Assembly (NCBI GenBank): GCA_036346225.1
Contig: JARFIW010001256.1
Coordinates: forward strand, 62,001-126,000
DNA: 64,000 nucleotides
Origin: Platerodrilus igneus
Lineage: Eukaryota; Arthropoda; Insecta; Coleoptera; Lycidae
Direction: 5' to 3'
In this document: positions 1 through 10,495 of the stretch, piece by piece
Position numbering within the stretch: the stretch's first letter is position 1
Layout of the letters: each line of letters starts with the position of its first letter
Position numbers and translations under genes: made by a program
Notes under the pieces: generated by a model
Told to the model about the DNA's origin: nothing
What the model saw: only the letters and a program-made list of their open reading frames with translations
The model's database searches: none

Positions 1-1560
1 AAATAGTTTTCTTCGACTATATGTAAACCGCATAAGGTGGAAATGTGGAGATGAATCTTAGCGAATCTCCTCATTTCGGACTCCCAGGAGGAAATGCGGA
101 GATGTAAATCCCCATAAGGAGGAAATGTGGTGGAGGGACTCCTAGGAGAAAATGCGGAGATGTAAATTCCCATAAGGAGGAAATGCGGAGATGTAAATTC
201 TCATAAGGAGGAAATGCGGAGATGTAAATCCCCATAAGGAGGAAATGTGGTGAAGGAACTCGTAGGAGGAAATGCGGAGATGTATCTTGCATTTTCATCT
301 TTCGAGATAAATGAGCATCCTCATTTGCTCCCACAACTGAACCAAATAGTTTTCTTTGACTAGCCATTGCATTTTTCGAGATAACCCTATCTTGTTTGGT
401 ATCAATTAATATTAGAATTTTCTCAGCTACCCGAATTCCTAGGAATTTCTTAGATTGCAGCATCTCCCAGAGAGCTACTCTAATTTTAAGATTTTCTGCA
501 GATAGCGATTTTATGATCGTCCTAATAAATTTTTTAACCATGTGACACATCTTGTTAGTCTAGAATTTTACACAGAATTTGAATCTGCAAACATTTAAAA
601 TCGGTTCACCTCCTGCAAAATTACACTTTTAAAAGTCTCAAACATCAAAATTTTACTCTTTGCTCCCACATCTAAACCAAATAGTGTTTTTTTCGTCTAA
701 CCAATGCATCTTTCGAGATAACCCTATCTTGTTTGGTATCAATTAATATTAGAATTTTCTCAACTACCTGAATCTCTAAGAATTTTTTAGATAGCATCAT
801 CCCCCAGAAAACTACCCCAATTTTAAGATTTTTTGCCGATAGCGATTTTATGATCGTCCTAATAAATTTTTTAACCATATGACACATCTTGTTAGTCTAG
901 AATTTTACGCAGAATTTGAATCTGCAAACAGATTTAAAAGCGGTTCACCCCCTATAAAATTACACTTTTAAAAGTTTCAAACATCAAAATTTTACTTTTT
1001 GCTCCCACATCTAAACCAAATAGTTTTCTTCGTCTAACCAATGCATCTTTCGAGATAACCCTATCTTGTTAGGTATCAATTAATATTAGAATTTTCTCAG
1101 CTACCTGAATCTCTAAGAATGTTTGAGATAGCATCATCCCCCAGAGAGCTACCCTAATTTTAAGGTTTTTTGCCGATAGCGATTTTATGATCGTGCTAAT
1201 AAATTTTTCAACCATGTGACACATCTTGTTAGTCTAGAATTTTACGCAGAATTCGAATCTGCAAACAGATTTGCAATAGGATCAGCTCTTACAAAGTTAC
1301 ACTTTTAAAGTCCTGAACCTCTAAATTTTGCTCTTTGCTCTATAACATAACAAATAGCTTTCTTCGACTAGCCATTGCATTTTTCGAGATAAACCTATCT
1401 TGTTTGGTATCAATTAATATTAGATTTTTCTCAGCTACCCGAATCTCCAGGAATTTCTTAGATTGCATCATCCCCCAGAGAGCTACCCTAATTTTAAGAT
1501 TTTTTGCCGATAGCAATTTTATGGTCGTCCTTATAAATTTTTTAACCATGCAATACATCT
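1..1560. repeat. Tandem satellite, about 336-bp monomer
   Basis: The block beginning near AACCAAATAGTTTTC recurs at about 1, 340, 675, 1010 and 1345, giving a period of roughly 336 bp over four full monomers and a partial one. Each monomer gives a similar short minus-strand ORF (for example 672-887 and 1340-1558). The copies are so alike at nucleotide level that ORF conservation is not evidence for coding. Diverged relatives occur at about 3390-3560 and, on the other strand, at about 12780-13140, so the family is dispersed as well as tandem. Confidence 0.8.
60..290. repeat. 31-bp minisatellite inside the first satellite monomer
   Basis: Units built on GGAGGAAATGCGGAGATG followed by TAAATNCCCATAA repeat with a step of 31 bp. 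Some double-length variants carry GGTGNAGGNACTC. The array interrupts the first 336-bp monomer. The 71-550 minus-strand ORF simply reads through it and looks like repeat translation, not a protein gene. Confidence 0.8.
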
Positions 1561-2284
1561 ATTGAAGACCGCCATATAAATCAAAACCAACTTCTATTAT
1601 ATGGTGGAAATTCGCCTAACCTATAGCTTGTCTTACCAACTAGTTGGTTGATATTTAATTGTGGTACTCGCACTCTACAATGTTCCAAAAGCTACACTCT
1701 ATACGAAACTCAGATCAAACGAAAATCGTGTACAAAATTTGGAAATGTATACTACACATTTGTCAATTAAAAGGAGGAAAAAGTGACTTGTGTGTGTGTA
1801 TTAGTTTTAATGAATAAAAATATATTTCTATGTGTAGTGTACTTGTTAAGTATTTGAATTGAAATATAAATATGGTTTCAAACGTTTTGGTTTTATTTAT
1901 ATATAATGGTATTGTTAGGATACAATAAAAATACAATACTTCCGTTACTCGGAAGCAGTAGCAGAATCTTGGTTTATATAATATCATCGAAGTTGAACAA
2001 AAAAATTTTAAACTAAAAGATATGTTTTAAACACGCAGTTGTACTCATTTCTATTAAAATTAAATGTAGCGCTCTTTGTTATAATTCTTTTAATAAGAAC
2101 TTAGATACCCATTTCAGTTGCGTGAACATTTTGAAAAATTAAACAATACCAATGTATACTTTATATTTTATAACATACACAAGCTAATAATAATAATATA
2201 TAAATATAATTTCTAAATTCACATCATTCATTTCTTATGATAATAGTTGAGGTGGTTAAATTTTTACTTTAAAACTTACAATTT
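1561..2284. other. AT-rich stretch, nothing recognised
   Basis: No convincing ORF, RNA gene or repeat boundary was seen here. The minus-strand ORF at 1763-1987 is short and low-complexity, and I do not support it as a gene. Confidence 0.5.
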
Positions 2285-2527
2285 AGTATATATTCCATTT
2301 GAATATCTGCGAACAGTTTTATAAACCCCATCTCCTCGATTATTTCCATAAAATCATCCAGATCCTCAGGCATTGCTAACACAGCAGTACAGTGCTGTAT
2401 TGCTTCCTCGTATGACTGACACAAGACATTTTTCTCCTTCTATCGAAAAGCGTTGCCCACATTCTGCTTTTTTTACTCGTAGAGCATTGCAAAATCTTCG
2501 AATAACCTTCCCAAAGTCTTTATACAT
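2285..2527 (-). pseudogene. Possible broken small coding fragment, family uncertain
   Basis: On the minus strand an ATG at 2527 opens about 38 sensible codons (basic, ending near GEKCLVSV). After a frame change near 2415 the minus strand reads another 45 codons containing SYEEAIQHC and FMEIIEEMGF. A TATAAAA-like box lies about 70 bp upstream of the ATG on the same strand. The spacing of YEEAIQH with the following helices is faintly like a TPR or Tom20-type receptor domain, but this is only an impression. It could equally be chance or transposon-derived. Confidence 0.25.
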
Positions 2528-3389
2528 TTTTGTTATATCGTCTCTTTAAACTGTATAATCAACAAATAATAACTTCTACGCGAACAGCCCTTTTATATGA
2601 GCTACTCCTATTCGGATATGTACCGATTGTACCCGATTTGTGTGCACGCTCGAAACAACCGGCAGGCTAAACAGAAACTGAATGATATTGTATCGCACGG
2701 TGTTTTTATACCTGGTTGGTATAATTAGGTAGTTTACTTTTAAATTAGGAGAAACCCAACGTTATTTTGACCTCGAGTTACATTTCAAACCAGTCTATTC
2801 ACATCGGTGAAAATTAATTAACTTCTTACTTACGCACTACAACTATAATTATCGGATATATCACTTTAACTTTCACTTCTACTCTAATTGTTTTCAGACC
2901 AGTCTATGTACAATGTCCTTAAAACTATCTACATTAATATTCTTAACTACAAACTAAAAAGTTTACTCTTGCGTAGCTGCTTTATGCTTCCTATAGAATG
3001 CAAACCGAAGGTTTCCGAAGACAGCCGAACGAAGTTGAGGATTCAGCAGGGAACTAAACGACGTCATCTTTTATCAATTCTTGCTACTAGTCCAGTACAT
3101 TTAGCACCATGCGAATGTAGTTAGTAGAGTAATCGGAAACGTCTTCCATGTTATACAGGACAGCAATTGCATCGCGCGCATATTAAAAACCCAAGGGTTG
3201 TACCACACGTACACAAATTGGTTGCACCACACTTAGTGAGACCCCTTTAATCTCGCCTACAATACAGTAGGACTTGGCCCTACTACCAACGAACTCTAAT
3301 ACTAGACCCCCATGAAAGTTGTCTTTGAATTTCTCTACAACTTTTTGTTGACAAGCGGTATATTGTATTTATTATTCCTGGGGTAGTCA

Positions 3390-3560
3390 CTCTTTTAAGA
3401 TAAATATATCTTTTTTGGTATCAACTAATATTAAATTTTTCTAGGGTGTCCAAACCTATAAATAGATTTTACATAGGACCACCCCTTACAAAGTCACGCC
3501 TTTTAAAGACCCAAACCTCTTATTTTTACCCATCTTTATTTAACTACATCTTAAAAACCT
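3390..3560. repeat. Diverged copy of the 336-bp satellite monomer
   Basis: The stretch shares the GGTATCAANTAATATTA core and the following CCCCTTACAAAGT segment with the array at the left edge, but with many substitutions. The neighbouring sequence (2530-3390 and 3560-3766) shows no gene that I can support. Confidence 0.5.
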
Positions 3561-3772
3561 TTTTTTCGCTACCCAAGACATATGCTTTAACCAACCATTT
3601 TCCTAGAAATCTAAAACCGCTGTATCCCGCAAACACAACGTGGAGGTAACACGTATATTCTGTCAACCGAGATAGAAACAGGAAGGATTTGGAAGGTCGG
3701 AGAAGAACTTAAAAATTATGGAATTTGAAAACTAATATATACAATAGATTTACAAAATCTGTACAACTATCT

Positions 3773-3925
3773 TAGATTTATATCTTTATGCCCCCCCCCC
3801 CTAATGCGTATGTTGATGTGCTTCCAGGATGAAGTTACGTTTGTCATCTTCCCTCGATAAACTAATTTTATTAATAAGCTGCGTGTACAAATCGTATTTT
3901 TTACTCCGGATACATACGCGGGCAA
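3773..3925 (-). pseudogene. C-terminal tail of a Maverick-type protein-primed DNA polymerase B
   Basis: The minus strand encodes a stretch with the order YDLYT, NKISLS, DDKR, then H-x-H and GHKD. I recognise this as the end of metazoan Maverick/adintovirus family B polymerases, where a D-D-K-R motif is followed by a G-H motif shortly before the stop. A run of 12 C/G residues near 3791-3802 and a stop break the frame. The same tail, independently decayed, is what Mav-1 inserted into (15838-15893 plus 33161-33215). Here it is the left-hand remnant of the second element, Mav-2. No upstream polymerase motifs remain. Confidence 0.55.
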
Positions 3926-3994
3926 GTACTCGATACCACCCAAATAAAGAATTTGATGCTTGGTGACTGTTAACATCCGCTTCCCTCGTGTACG

Positions 3995-4138
3995 CCCAGA
4001 CACATCCCGGCCCATGCGCACTCCCTGCCCATGCGCACCCCTGCGCGCGCACCGCCGCACATGCGCACCCCTGCGCGTGCACACCCCTGCTCATGCGCGC
4101 CTCTGCGCGTGCGCACCCCTGCCCATGCGCACCCCCTT
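3995..4138. repeat. GC-rich minisatellite, about 15-bp unit
   Basis: CATGCGCACCCCTGC-like units alternate purine and pyrimidine over about 140 bp, in sharp contrast with the AT-rich surroundings. Several overlapping arginine- or alanine-rich ORFs on both strands (3767-4185) are translations of this repeat and are not supported as genes. The alternating GC steps are of the kind that can adopt Z-DNA, which is an inference only. Confidence 0.75.
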
Positions 4139-4489
4139 TTATAAATAAAGAACAATGCAATACTATTTTAAAATGTTTATTCTGACATTATACATAACAA
4201 AATTTAAAAATATTTAATACCAAGCATGGAGTCCTTTAAACTTAATTTTAATACAAAGTTATACACAGAAGACAGTCCTTTCTTTATGTTTGTTTAGAGT
4301 GGTTTTAATTTTATCTAATTTTATTCGCAGTTTAAAATTTAAATCGACACCCAAGTCTTCTATCTACTTTTCTAGCCAATAATTTAATACATAGAGATCG
4401 TCTAGGTTTTCAAATTGTAAAATGTACCGAAGTTTGCCTCTATATTTAAAGTCTTTGATTCCACCGACAGCCAGATCCATTCCTTCGTG

Positions 4490-5386
4490 TTATTCTTGCT
4501 GCTTGTGACAATCTTTTAATCGCAGCTTTCCCACTATATCCTGCATACGTATCTTGTTAGCTTGATCCACTTCTTCTTGTCGGTATTGGAGGAAATCCTT
4601 ATTCTCCCACACACTGTTGCGTAGTTGCATGTCCACCACTTTTGGGAATATATGGTTGTTATAGGTTGTAAGACCCTCGGTTTTAAATGATCCGAAAGGT
4701 TCTTTACTAGGCAAATATACAATGTTTAGCGCAACCCCTTTACGTGTGGTGTACGCCAAGTTTACGAAACTCGCATTCCTTAGTTCGTCTTTGTTATCTG
4801 CCATTTTGATAAATACGTTTTTAGAATAACCTTTTAAAAAGTTTACGGATTTAGTACCATCCTTTTCCGCAGGAACGCCCACATAACTAAAAGAGTCTTT
4901 CTTACTAACCGCAAATGCATACAACTTGTAGAACCCGGATGTATTTAAGTCAGTCCATCGGCACATAAAATAATCTTTTAGTTCTTCCTCATTTTCTCTA
5001 ATAAGATGTTCTTTGTCTAACATATCTTTGTATTGTTCGCGTATTGTCGCAATGTTTTCCATGTACTCCAATTTTCGCCTTTTTGCATCCATTTCCTCTA
5101 ATTCCAGTTGTCTTTTCTTTCCACTTACAGCGTATGGCATGCATAATGGGGTAATTTCCTTTAGCGTAAACGAATAGAGTTTACTGCCGATATTTACGCG
5201 TCGTAGTACAACCTCTGGGCAAATGTTAGGCGTATTTATCAATCCCAATTCCGAAATGACTATTTCTTTTGGAATTGTAGAATATGGTGTTGTAGACTGT
5301 GTAAAATATGTACTACCTGCATTAATGTAGTACTTGTGAAAGATTTTTATTTTATCTTGGCTGTCCTCCTGATCTACTATCTCCAA
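4490..5386 (-). CDS. Unknown transposon-associated protein, 298 aa
   Basis: This is the only long intact ORF of the decayed Mav-2 region. I do not recognise a named domain. It has a charged, probably coiled-coil stretch at about residues 90-140 (rich in K, R and E) and a conserved C-terminal part with TTRKGVALNIVYLPSKEPFG and a terminal basic KIRMQDIVGKLRL segment. Broken relatives occur twice more in this window (38836-39629 and 45022-45815), where the TTRKGV, SKEPFG and HIFPK blocks are retained. That pattern shows the protein belongs to a repeated mobile element. It is divergent to the HTH/ATPase gene that starts beyond a MITE inserted in the shared upstream region, which suggests it belongs to the same virus-like element, perhaps as a structural or accessory protein. 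That role is inference. Confidence 0.6.
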   Translation of the reverse strand: MEIVDQEDSQDKIKIFHKYYINAGSTYFTQSTTPYSTIPKEIVISELGLINTPNICPEVVLRRVNIGSKLYSFTLKEITPLCMPYAVSGKKRQLELEEMDAKRRKLEYMENIATIREQYKDMLDKEHLIRENEEELKDYFMCRWTDLNTSGFYKLYAFAVSKKDSFSYVGVPAEKDGTKSVNFLKGYSKNVFIKMADNKDELRNASFVNLAYTTRKGVALNIVYLPSKEPFGSFKTEGLTTYNNHIFPKVVDMQLRNSVWENKDFLQYRQEEVDQANKIRMQDIVGKLRLKDCHKQQE

Positions 5387-5408
5387 ATTAGCATGGTTAG
5401 CAATTATA

Positions 5409-5737
5409 CAGTGCTTCCTAAAAGTAACGGATATATTCGATTAAATGATTATTGACAAAAGCTTTGACATGTCGATTTTTATTTTTAAATTGTCATTTAA
5501 TTATGTAATTTTTAACCCCCCATCCTTAAACCCCTAAGCGCTAGCATCCCCTACTTAGAAATTTTAAATAGCAATGTACGCCTTGTGATACCTCAATTAA
5601 TAGCATTTTTCATGCAGAAATAAAATTTTACAAAAAATTCTAAATCGGTTGATAAAAATCGACGTGTCAGAGCTTTTTAGTCAGAAATTGTCAATAATTA
5701 TTTAATCGATTATATCCCTTACTTTTGGGAAGCACTG
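5409..5737. mobile_element. 329-bp MITE with long TIRs and TA target duplication
   Basis: The left end CAGTGCTTCCTAAAAGTAA is mirrored by TTACTTTTGGGAAGCACTG at the right end. Imperfect complementarity extends about 75-85 bp inward from each end. TA dinucleotides flank both sides (5407-5408 and 5738-5739). There is no internal ORF. End sequence and TA duplication fit a non-autonomous Tc1/mariner derivative. It lies between two divergent Mav-2 genes and separates the HTH/ATPase frame from whatever stood upstream. A GGAAGCACTGTA end-like motif also occurs at about 40850 and 47030. Confidence 0.85.
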
Positions 5738-5740
5738 TAT

Positions 5741-6586
5741 AAGAAAACGAAGTAGTGGATACAGTAAAAAAGTTTTATAAAAAGCTATACAAGAAGTTCG
5801 ACTGGGTAAATCAAGTATTTACTCCATCAGTAGAAAATACAACATACCGAAAGAGACGTTAAGCTATCGCCGCAAAAAGCAACAAAAGCAGGTACACATT
5901 CGAAGCAATGTGGAGACTGCGAAACAAAAAATTACAATACCTATAAAGAATTATGATAACTTTGCTATTGCTAGTGCAAAAGAAGATGGTAAACATGGTC
6001 CATTGTTCCCGTCTAACATACGAGCTATATTCGCCGGTCCATCGAACTGCGGAAAAACCAACGCTTTAATATCTCTGATCTTGCACGAGAATGGGCTTAG
6101 ATTTCAAAATGTCTATGTATTTTCGAAGGGTTTATATCAACGTTTTTACACCATTAAAAGAAGAAATTGGTTACCATGAGTTTGAAAATTACAACGATTT
6201 GATTGAACTCGGAGATACCAAAGAAGATTAAATTATTGTCTTTGATGAAATACCTGCAAACGAACAAAGCATAATCAAGCAGTTTTTCTCGTTTGGGAGA
6301 CATAAAGCAATAGATTCATTCATGTCAAACGTATGCTAGCGCCTTAAAACATAGACTCGTAGATAATGTCAATGTAATCGCATTATGGAAACAGGATGAC
6401 ACAAACCTTCGCCATATCTTTCTTGATCATATACGTGTTGACATAAAATATTCAAAATTTAAAGAAATGTGCTTGCAGTGTTGGGGTGGTGGCGAGTCAA
6501 AACATAATTTTATAACTATTGTGAAAGATTTTGATATCGATAAGGGACGGTATCGAAGGAATTTTGATGAGTACATAAATATTTGA
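5741..6586 (+). pseudogene. Psq-type HTH joined to FtsK/HerA-type packaging ATPase, broken (Mav-2)
   Basis: From 5781 the frame reads a pipsqueak-like helix-turn-helix (AIQEVRLGKSSIYSISRKYN, then IPKETLSYRRKK) and continues without a stop into the ATPase. The Walker A motif GPSNCGKTN is at about 6040-6066. The frame breaks near 6140. Downstream, other frames retain a Walker B-like VFDEIP (about 6240) and a C-terminal segment ending at 6586. By comparison with the Mav-1 ATPase this is the A32-like DNA packaging ATPase of Maverick/adintovirus elements. The codons before 5781 are in another frame and abut the MITE, so the true start is lost. No ATG is available for the fused frame. The Mav-1 ATPase lacks the HTH. 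Confidence 0.8.
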
Positions 6587-6624
6587 TATTGTTCAAAAAA
6601 TAGTTAGTTACCATCCAGAGTCTG

Positions 6625-7559
6625 ATGATGACGGACGTTAAGAATTTTATCGCAAGTAAACGTAATCTTCCGTTAATTCAAGATGCTGCACGAAAAAAGT
6701 TTGTGGCATACAAAAAGGGAGACACTACATCTCATCAAAAATTCAAAGAGATGAACAAACAATTGATCGATCCCTTGCAAGTAACCGCTTCCCAGTTGCA
6801 AGCAATTACCGAAAAATCCCCATACCTACAACAAAGGTTAAAGTCGAAGACATGGAAGCACCTATAAAGAAAATTAAACAACTCGTTCCAGAAGATCAGT
6901 TCCATATTTACTATGCGGACGTGTTAGCTAGTGACGAAGACGAAAATATTGACAAATTAATTTATAGAGTAAAGCATAATGCTGAAACCGATACATGAAG
7001 TTAGTGGAAAAGTGTATTGGAAATTAATAAGAAAAACAGTGACATAACATTAAATAATGTGATATACCCATGTACGAGAGGTTTATACAATCCGCTAACC
7101 TTTAAAGACATCAACCCTGAAGATGGCGATATAAATTTGCATGAAGAATTACCGAATTACTTGAAAATGATCAAATCAGCATCGATTTTGAGTAGAAAGT
7201 TTAACCCATTTGCAGTGCACGATTTAAGCGGGTGCCAAACAAATAACAAAAAGTTTGACAAATATATGCAAAAATATATTACCGAATTTCGGAGGAACCC
7301 CGAAAGAAAACAGCCGAAGAGAAGAAAACAGACTAAGGGAGCGGGTTTAGGCTTTCCTAATAGGTTTTACAAAAGTCTAAATTCGAAGCCTGTGCAATAT
7401 GTCTACTGAAACAATGAACATGAACTTGTGGATCGATTGAGATTGTTAAATGCATCCAACCGAACTGGAAATACAAGCGAAGAAAACATTAACGAGATGG
7501 TATCTATAATAAACAAGTTGAAAATGCAAGGCATTGTCGCAACGAACTTCCAAATGTAG
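6625..7559 (+). pseudogene. Broken homologue of the 340-codon unknown Maverick protein (Mav-2)
   Basis: Three pieces in register with the Mav-1 protein at 18671-19704 are visible. They are an N-terminal basic/glutamine-rich part (6625-6867), a middle part with PCTRGLYNPLTF (7017-7409) matching the Mav-1 GTPGLYKLLFK region, and a C-terminal part (about 7415-7559) with ELVDRLRLL and an SIINKL stretch matching the Mav-1 tail. Frameshifts or stops separate the pieces. It sits directly after the ATPase, as in Mav-1 when read on the coding strand. Function is unknown. Position beside the ATPase suggests a virion or packaging role. Confidence 0.65.
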
Positions 7560-7679
7560 ACTTACTTTAAAACAATTTAAAGAAATTAAAATTATTATGT
7601 TGTAATAATTATAAGTATTCAGATAGAATACAAAAATTTATAAACAACAAAAGAGACATTTTAATATATTTTATTTTAT

Positions 7680-8200
7680 TGAATAAATATTTTAAAAGCT
7701 ATATATGTGTGTGTATGTATGTATGTATGTATGTATGTATATATGTATGTATGTGTGTTTGTGTGTGTGTGTGTAAATAAGGGGGCATCATATTTCGATT
7801 CAGTTTTTTCAGAGGATTCTAAATATGTATCGCACATTAATTTTGGACCTATTTGAAATTTTGATAAAATTAATTCCCCAGGGGGTCGGGTATCCGTGGT
7901 CAGATTTTGTGGGGGGGTACCACATTTCGACTCAGCTATGTTAGGGGAGTCCAAATATGTATCGCACATTAATTTTGGACCTATTTGAAATTTTAATTTT
8001 CCCGACGGAATATCGCGGGGGCACGGCGTCCCCGTGGCCCGATTTCAACTGACATCAAAACTTAAGCTCAGGACATCGAGCTGAATCGATTGATGTATCA
8101 CACATTGATGTCCGACCATTAGAAAGGCCTCGGACGGACAGACAGACGGACGACAAATCGATTTCATAAACGAACGAAGTTCGTTGAAAAGTTGAGAGAA
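7680..8200. repeat. TATG/TG microsatellite and two direct repeats
   Basis: A (TATG)n then (TG)n tract covers about 7705-7775. It is followed by two direct copies of a block containing AAATATGTATCGCACATTA (about 7820 and 7950) and by a weaker third (GTATCACACATTGATG, about 8095). A GACGGACAGACAGACGGACG tract closes the region. It interrupts the Mav-2 gene order between the unknown protein and the attachment-like gene and looks like a separate insertion of unknown class. Confidence 0.6.
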
Positions 8201-8246
8201 GAAGGTATAATACAGTGAGTTCAGTAAATAATTATACAGTTTTAAA

Positions 8247-8753
8247 ATGCCCGTTGGCCGCTTCGGACATTCAGAGCGTATAGATGCTGATATTCGATAT
8301 GGACCTCCAGGTCGAGGATTTCTGCTAACGTCGAATGGTGATGGATACGATATGTAGCAAAGAAGGCTAGTGAATGCAGCCGATTCCAAATCCGACTCTG
8401 ATCTGATTACGTAAGAAAGCACAATAAAATTTAAACCTGGAGAAGAAACAATTAGTTTTCGTAAAAAAAGGCTAGTTGATGTAATTGAGCCTAAAGGCGA
8501 TAGTGATTGTGTTTCTAAAAAGTTTGCTGTGAATCTTGTAAATCGAACCTTTTCATACTGCCTAAAAAGTATGTAAGATGTTCGGCAAAAAGCTTCAGTA
8601 TACAATGCAAGAAATCACCGTATCATACAGCTTAGTCCGCCGATTGAAAAATCAGACGCAGCAACCACACAATACATAGACGAAAAATGTGATAAAATTG
8701 TATCCGATGTAAAAGCTTTGTGCAGTTTTTATGAATTTGACTACGGTTTCTGA
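8247..8753 (+). pseudogene. Putative Maverick fibre/attachment-like protein, three in-frame stops (Mav-2)
   Basis: One continuous frame of 168 codons from ATG 8247 to TGA 8751-8753 is interrupted only by stops at 8355, 8412 and 8574. The N-terminus MPVGRFGHSERID and the following GPPGRGFLLTSNGDGYDM are of a type I associate with insect Maverick ORFs that carry repeated 'KRLVN ... SDSD' units, seen here twice (RRLVNAADSKSDSD and KRLVDVIEPKGDSD). These repeats resemble those in phage tail-fibre-like proteins, and an attachment role is inference only. The Mav-1 gene in the same place (18226-18669) shares little beyond an N-terminal FGRH. Confidence 0.5.
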
Positions 8754-8912
8754 CACAAACGAGAAGCAGCTCGGTCTCGAATTATCATCGATTCACGAGA
8801 CGGCACCAGCAGCTATAAAAAAAGAAATACTACAAACCAAAGCTTCAGTTTATGCCAAAGGTGCAACTAGATAGTAATAGCTCTATTGGTTTAGCGTCAG
8901 TGTTAAGTAAAA

Positions 8913-9846
8913 ATGAATAAAGGAATCATCGTTAAGGAATTATTTAAACCTGCAATAAAAAAAATTCTACGTCGTCACACAAATCTCAAACATGTGAAAC
9001 GCAATCTTATCCAGTCGGACTTGTGCGAAATGCAACCTTACTCTCGTGTAAACAATGGGTACAGATATATTCTAATAGCGGAGGATTAATATACAAAATA
9101 TGCTTTAACTGAGTCTTTAAAAAGCAAGACTGGTTCGGAAGTTACAAAAGCAATGAAAAAAATACTGGAAAAGATGTTACAAAGAGAAATTAACGCAAAA
9201 ATCAATCTACAAACGGATTTTGGGAAAGAGTACTACAACCGCTGGTTTAAAAATCTTATGCAAAAATATAAGGTAAACCATTATTCTATGTATTCCGCAA
9301 TCAAAGCTAGTATGGCTGAACGGTTGATCAGAACAATCAAAAACAAGTTGTATAGAAGATTTCACTTACAAGGCAGTCATAGATGGTTGAATATTTTGCC
9401 TAAGGTTATGAAAGAATACAACATTGAATACTACATTGAGCTATTAACATGGCGCATATGGAGACGGAAGAACACCTAGAAAGAATAAAACTCTACACCG
9501 CTGACAATGCTTCTAAAAGTCACAAGAAGTTGTACGGGGTTGGAGAAATTGTACGTATATCAAAATATAAAGCAGTATTCGACCGAGGATTTCATCCAAA
9601 CTGAAGTACAGAACTATTCAAAATTGTTAAAGTACAACAAACTAATTCAATCACGAACATTTGGGAGGTCAACCAATCCTAGGTGCCTTTTACGGTGAAA
9701 AGATTCAACTCACAGCGGCACCCGACACGCACTTAGCGGAAAAAGTTTTACGGAAACGGAATCATGGACGTGAACTACTGGTTGCATGGCTTGGTAGAGG
9801 GAGAAGTTGGATTAAGAAAACAGACTTGCTCAAGTATATTGATTGA
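8913..9846 (+). pseudogene. Retroviral-type (rve) integrase of Maverick type, broken (Mav-2)
   Basis: From ATG 8913 the frame reads the first catalytic region (QSDLCEM), an in-frame stop near 9087, then the second (LQTDFGKEYYN) and third (MAERLIRTIK) DDE positions. The core ends at 9479. In other frames downstream a typical SH3/chromo-like C-terminus survives (GAFYGEKIQL and VEKVLRK, then SWIKKTDLL) up to TGA at 9844-9846. It matches the Mav-1 integrase throughout. The enzyme family inserts the element's linear DNA with a short target duplication. With at least one stop and two frame changes it cannot be functional. Confidence 0.8.
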
Positions 9847-9899
9847 GTTACCACAAGTTTGGTTATTTAAGAATCAACCATCGACGAGAACGCAGCATT

Positions 9900-10303
9900 A
9901 TGGCTTATATCCTGGATATTCAAGGTTTCCAATTCAATGGCAGCCAGTTCTTTATAAAAAAAAATGGCTATTTTGGATGTGAAAAATAATACATTGTGGC
10001 ACGAAATATTGGCTCTGCCTTTGGAGTCCACCCACTTGAACGAAAATTTCAAGAAACATAACGCATGGCTCCTAAAAAATCTGCATACACTTAGTTGGAA
10101 AAACCAGTCGACCAGTGGACTGTTGAAATATCGTATCCAGATATTTACAGCACAACCATATTGAAAATATTGAAAAATTTAACGTTCCAAATTTGAAAAC
10201 ATTAAGGATGAGCCGTGGAGGATTAGGTCATTGTTTTATGCATATGGACAACCATTTGGTATATGCCAAACAAAACGTTTTACTTATTCAGAATTCATTG
10301 TAA
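9900..10303 (+). pseudogene. Broken homologue of the Mav-1 LDIQGF / AKQN exonuclease-like ORF (Mav-2)
   Basis: ATG at 9900 starts MAYILDIQGFQFNGSQF, and a frame change near 9960 follows. The C-terminal end (about 10228-10303) reads HCFMHMDNHLVYAKQN and a short hydrophobic tail, aligning with the Mav-1 protein's HCCRHSNNNLQCAKQN. The two copies are far apart in sequence yet keep the same ends, so both motifs are likely functional residues. Relative to the integrase this gene points the same way here but the opposite way in Mav-1. Confidence 0.65.
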
Positions 10304-10495
10304 TATATTTTAGTTTTAAGAAATTTTTTTGACTACTTGGTTTTATTTTATAAATTTCTACAAAAACATAAATATTGGTAATAAACAAGCAGGTAGAAAA
10401 TGCAGCTAAAAATATAGAAGTAATTGAAAAACTCGCCCTTTCAAATTAGAATAAAAACAGCTGGAAATCACAAGTCACAAACGTAAGCACTTACC

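Noticed and set aside
71..1558. Repeated minus-strand ORFs with a shared KKFIRT...LKIR...ILIDTKQDR sequence
   Set aside because: They recur only because the 336-bp satellite monomers are nearly identical. Frames differ in length and no start or stop is conserved, so they are not a gene family.
3767..4185. Arginine/glycine/alanine-rich ORFs on both strands
   Set aside because: Translations of the GC-rich 15-bp minisatellite in several frames.
8045..8605. 186-codon minus-strand ORF
   Set aside because: It is opposite the better supported plus-strand frame at 8247-8753, which has the Maverick-type N-terminus and repeat units. No family likeness on the minus strand.
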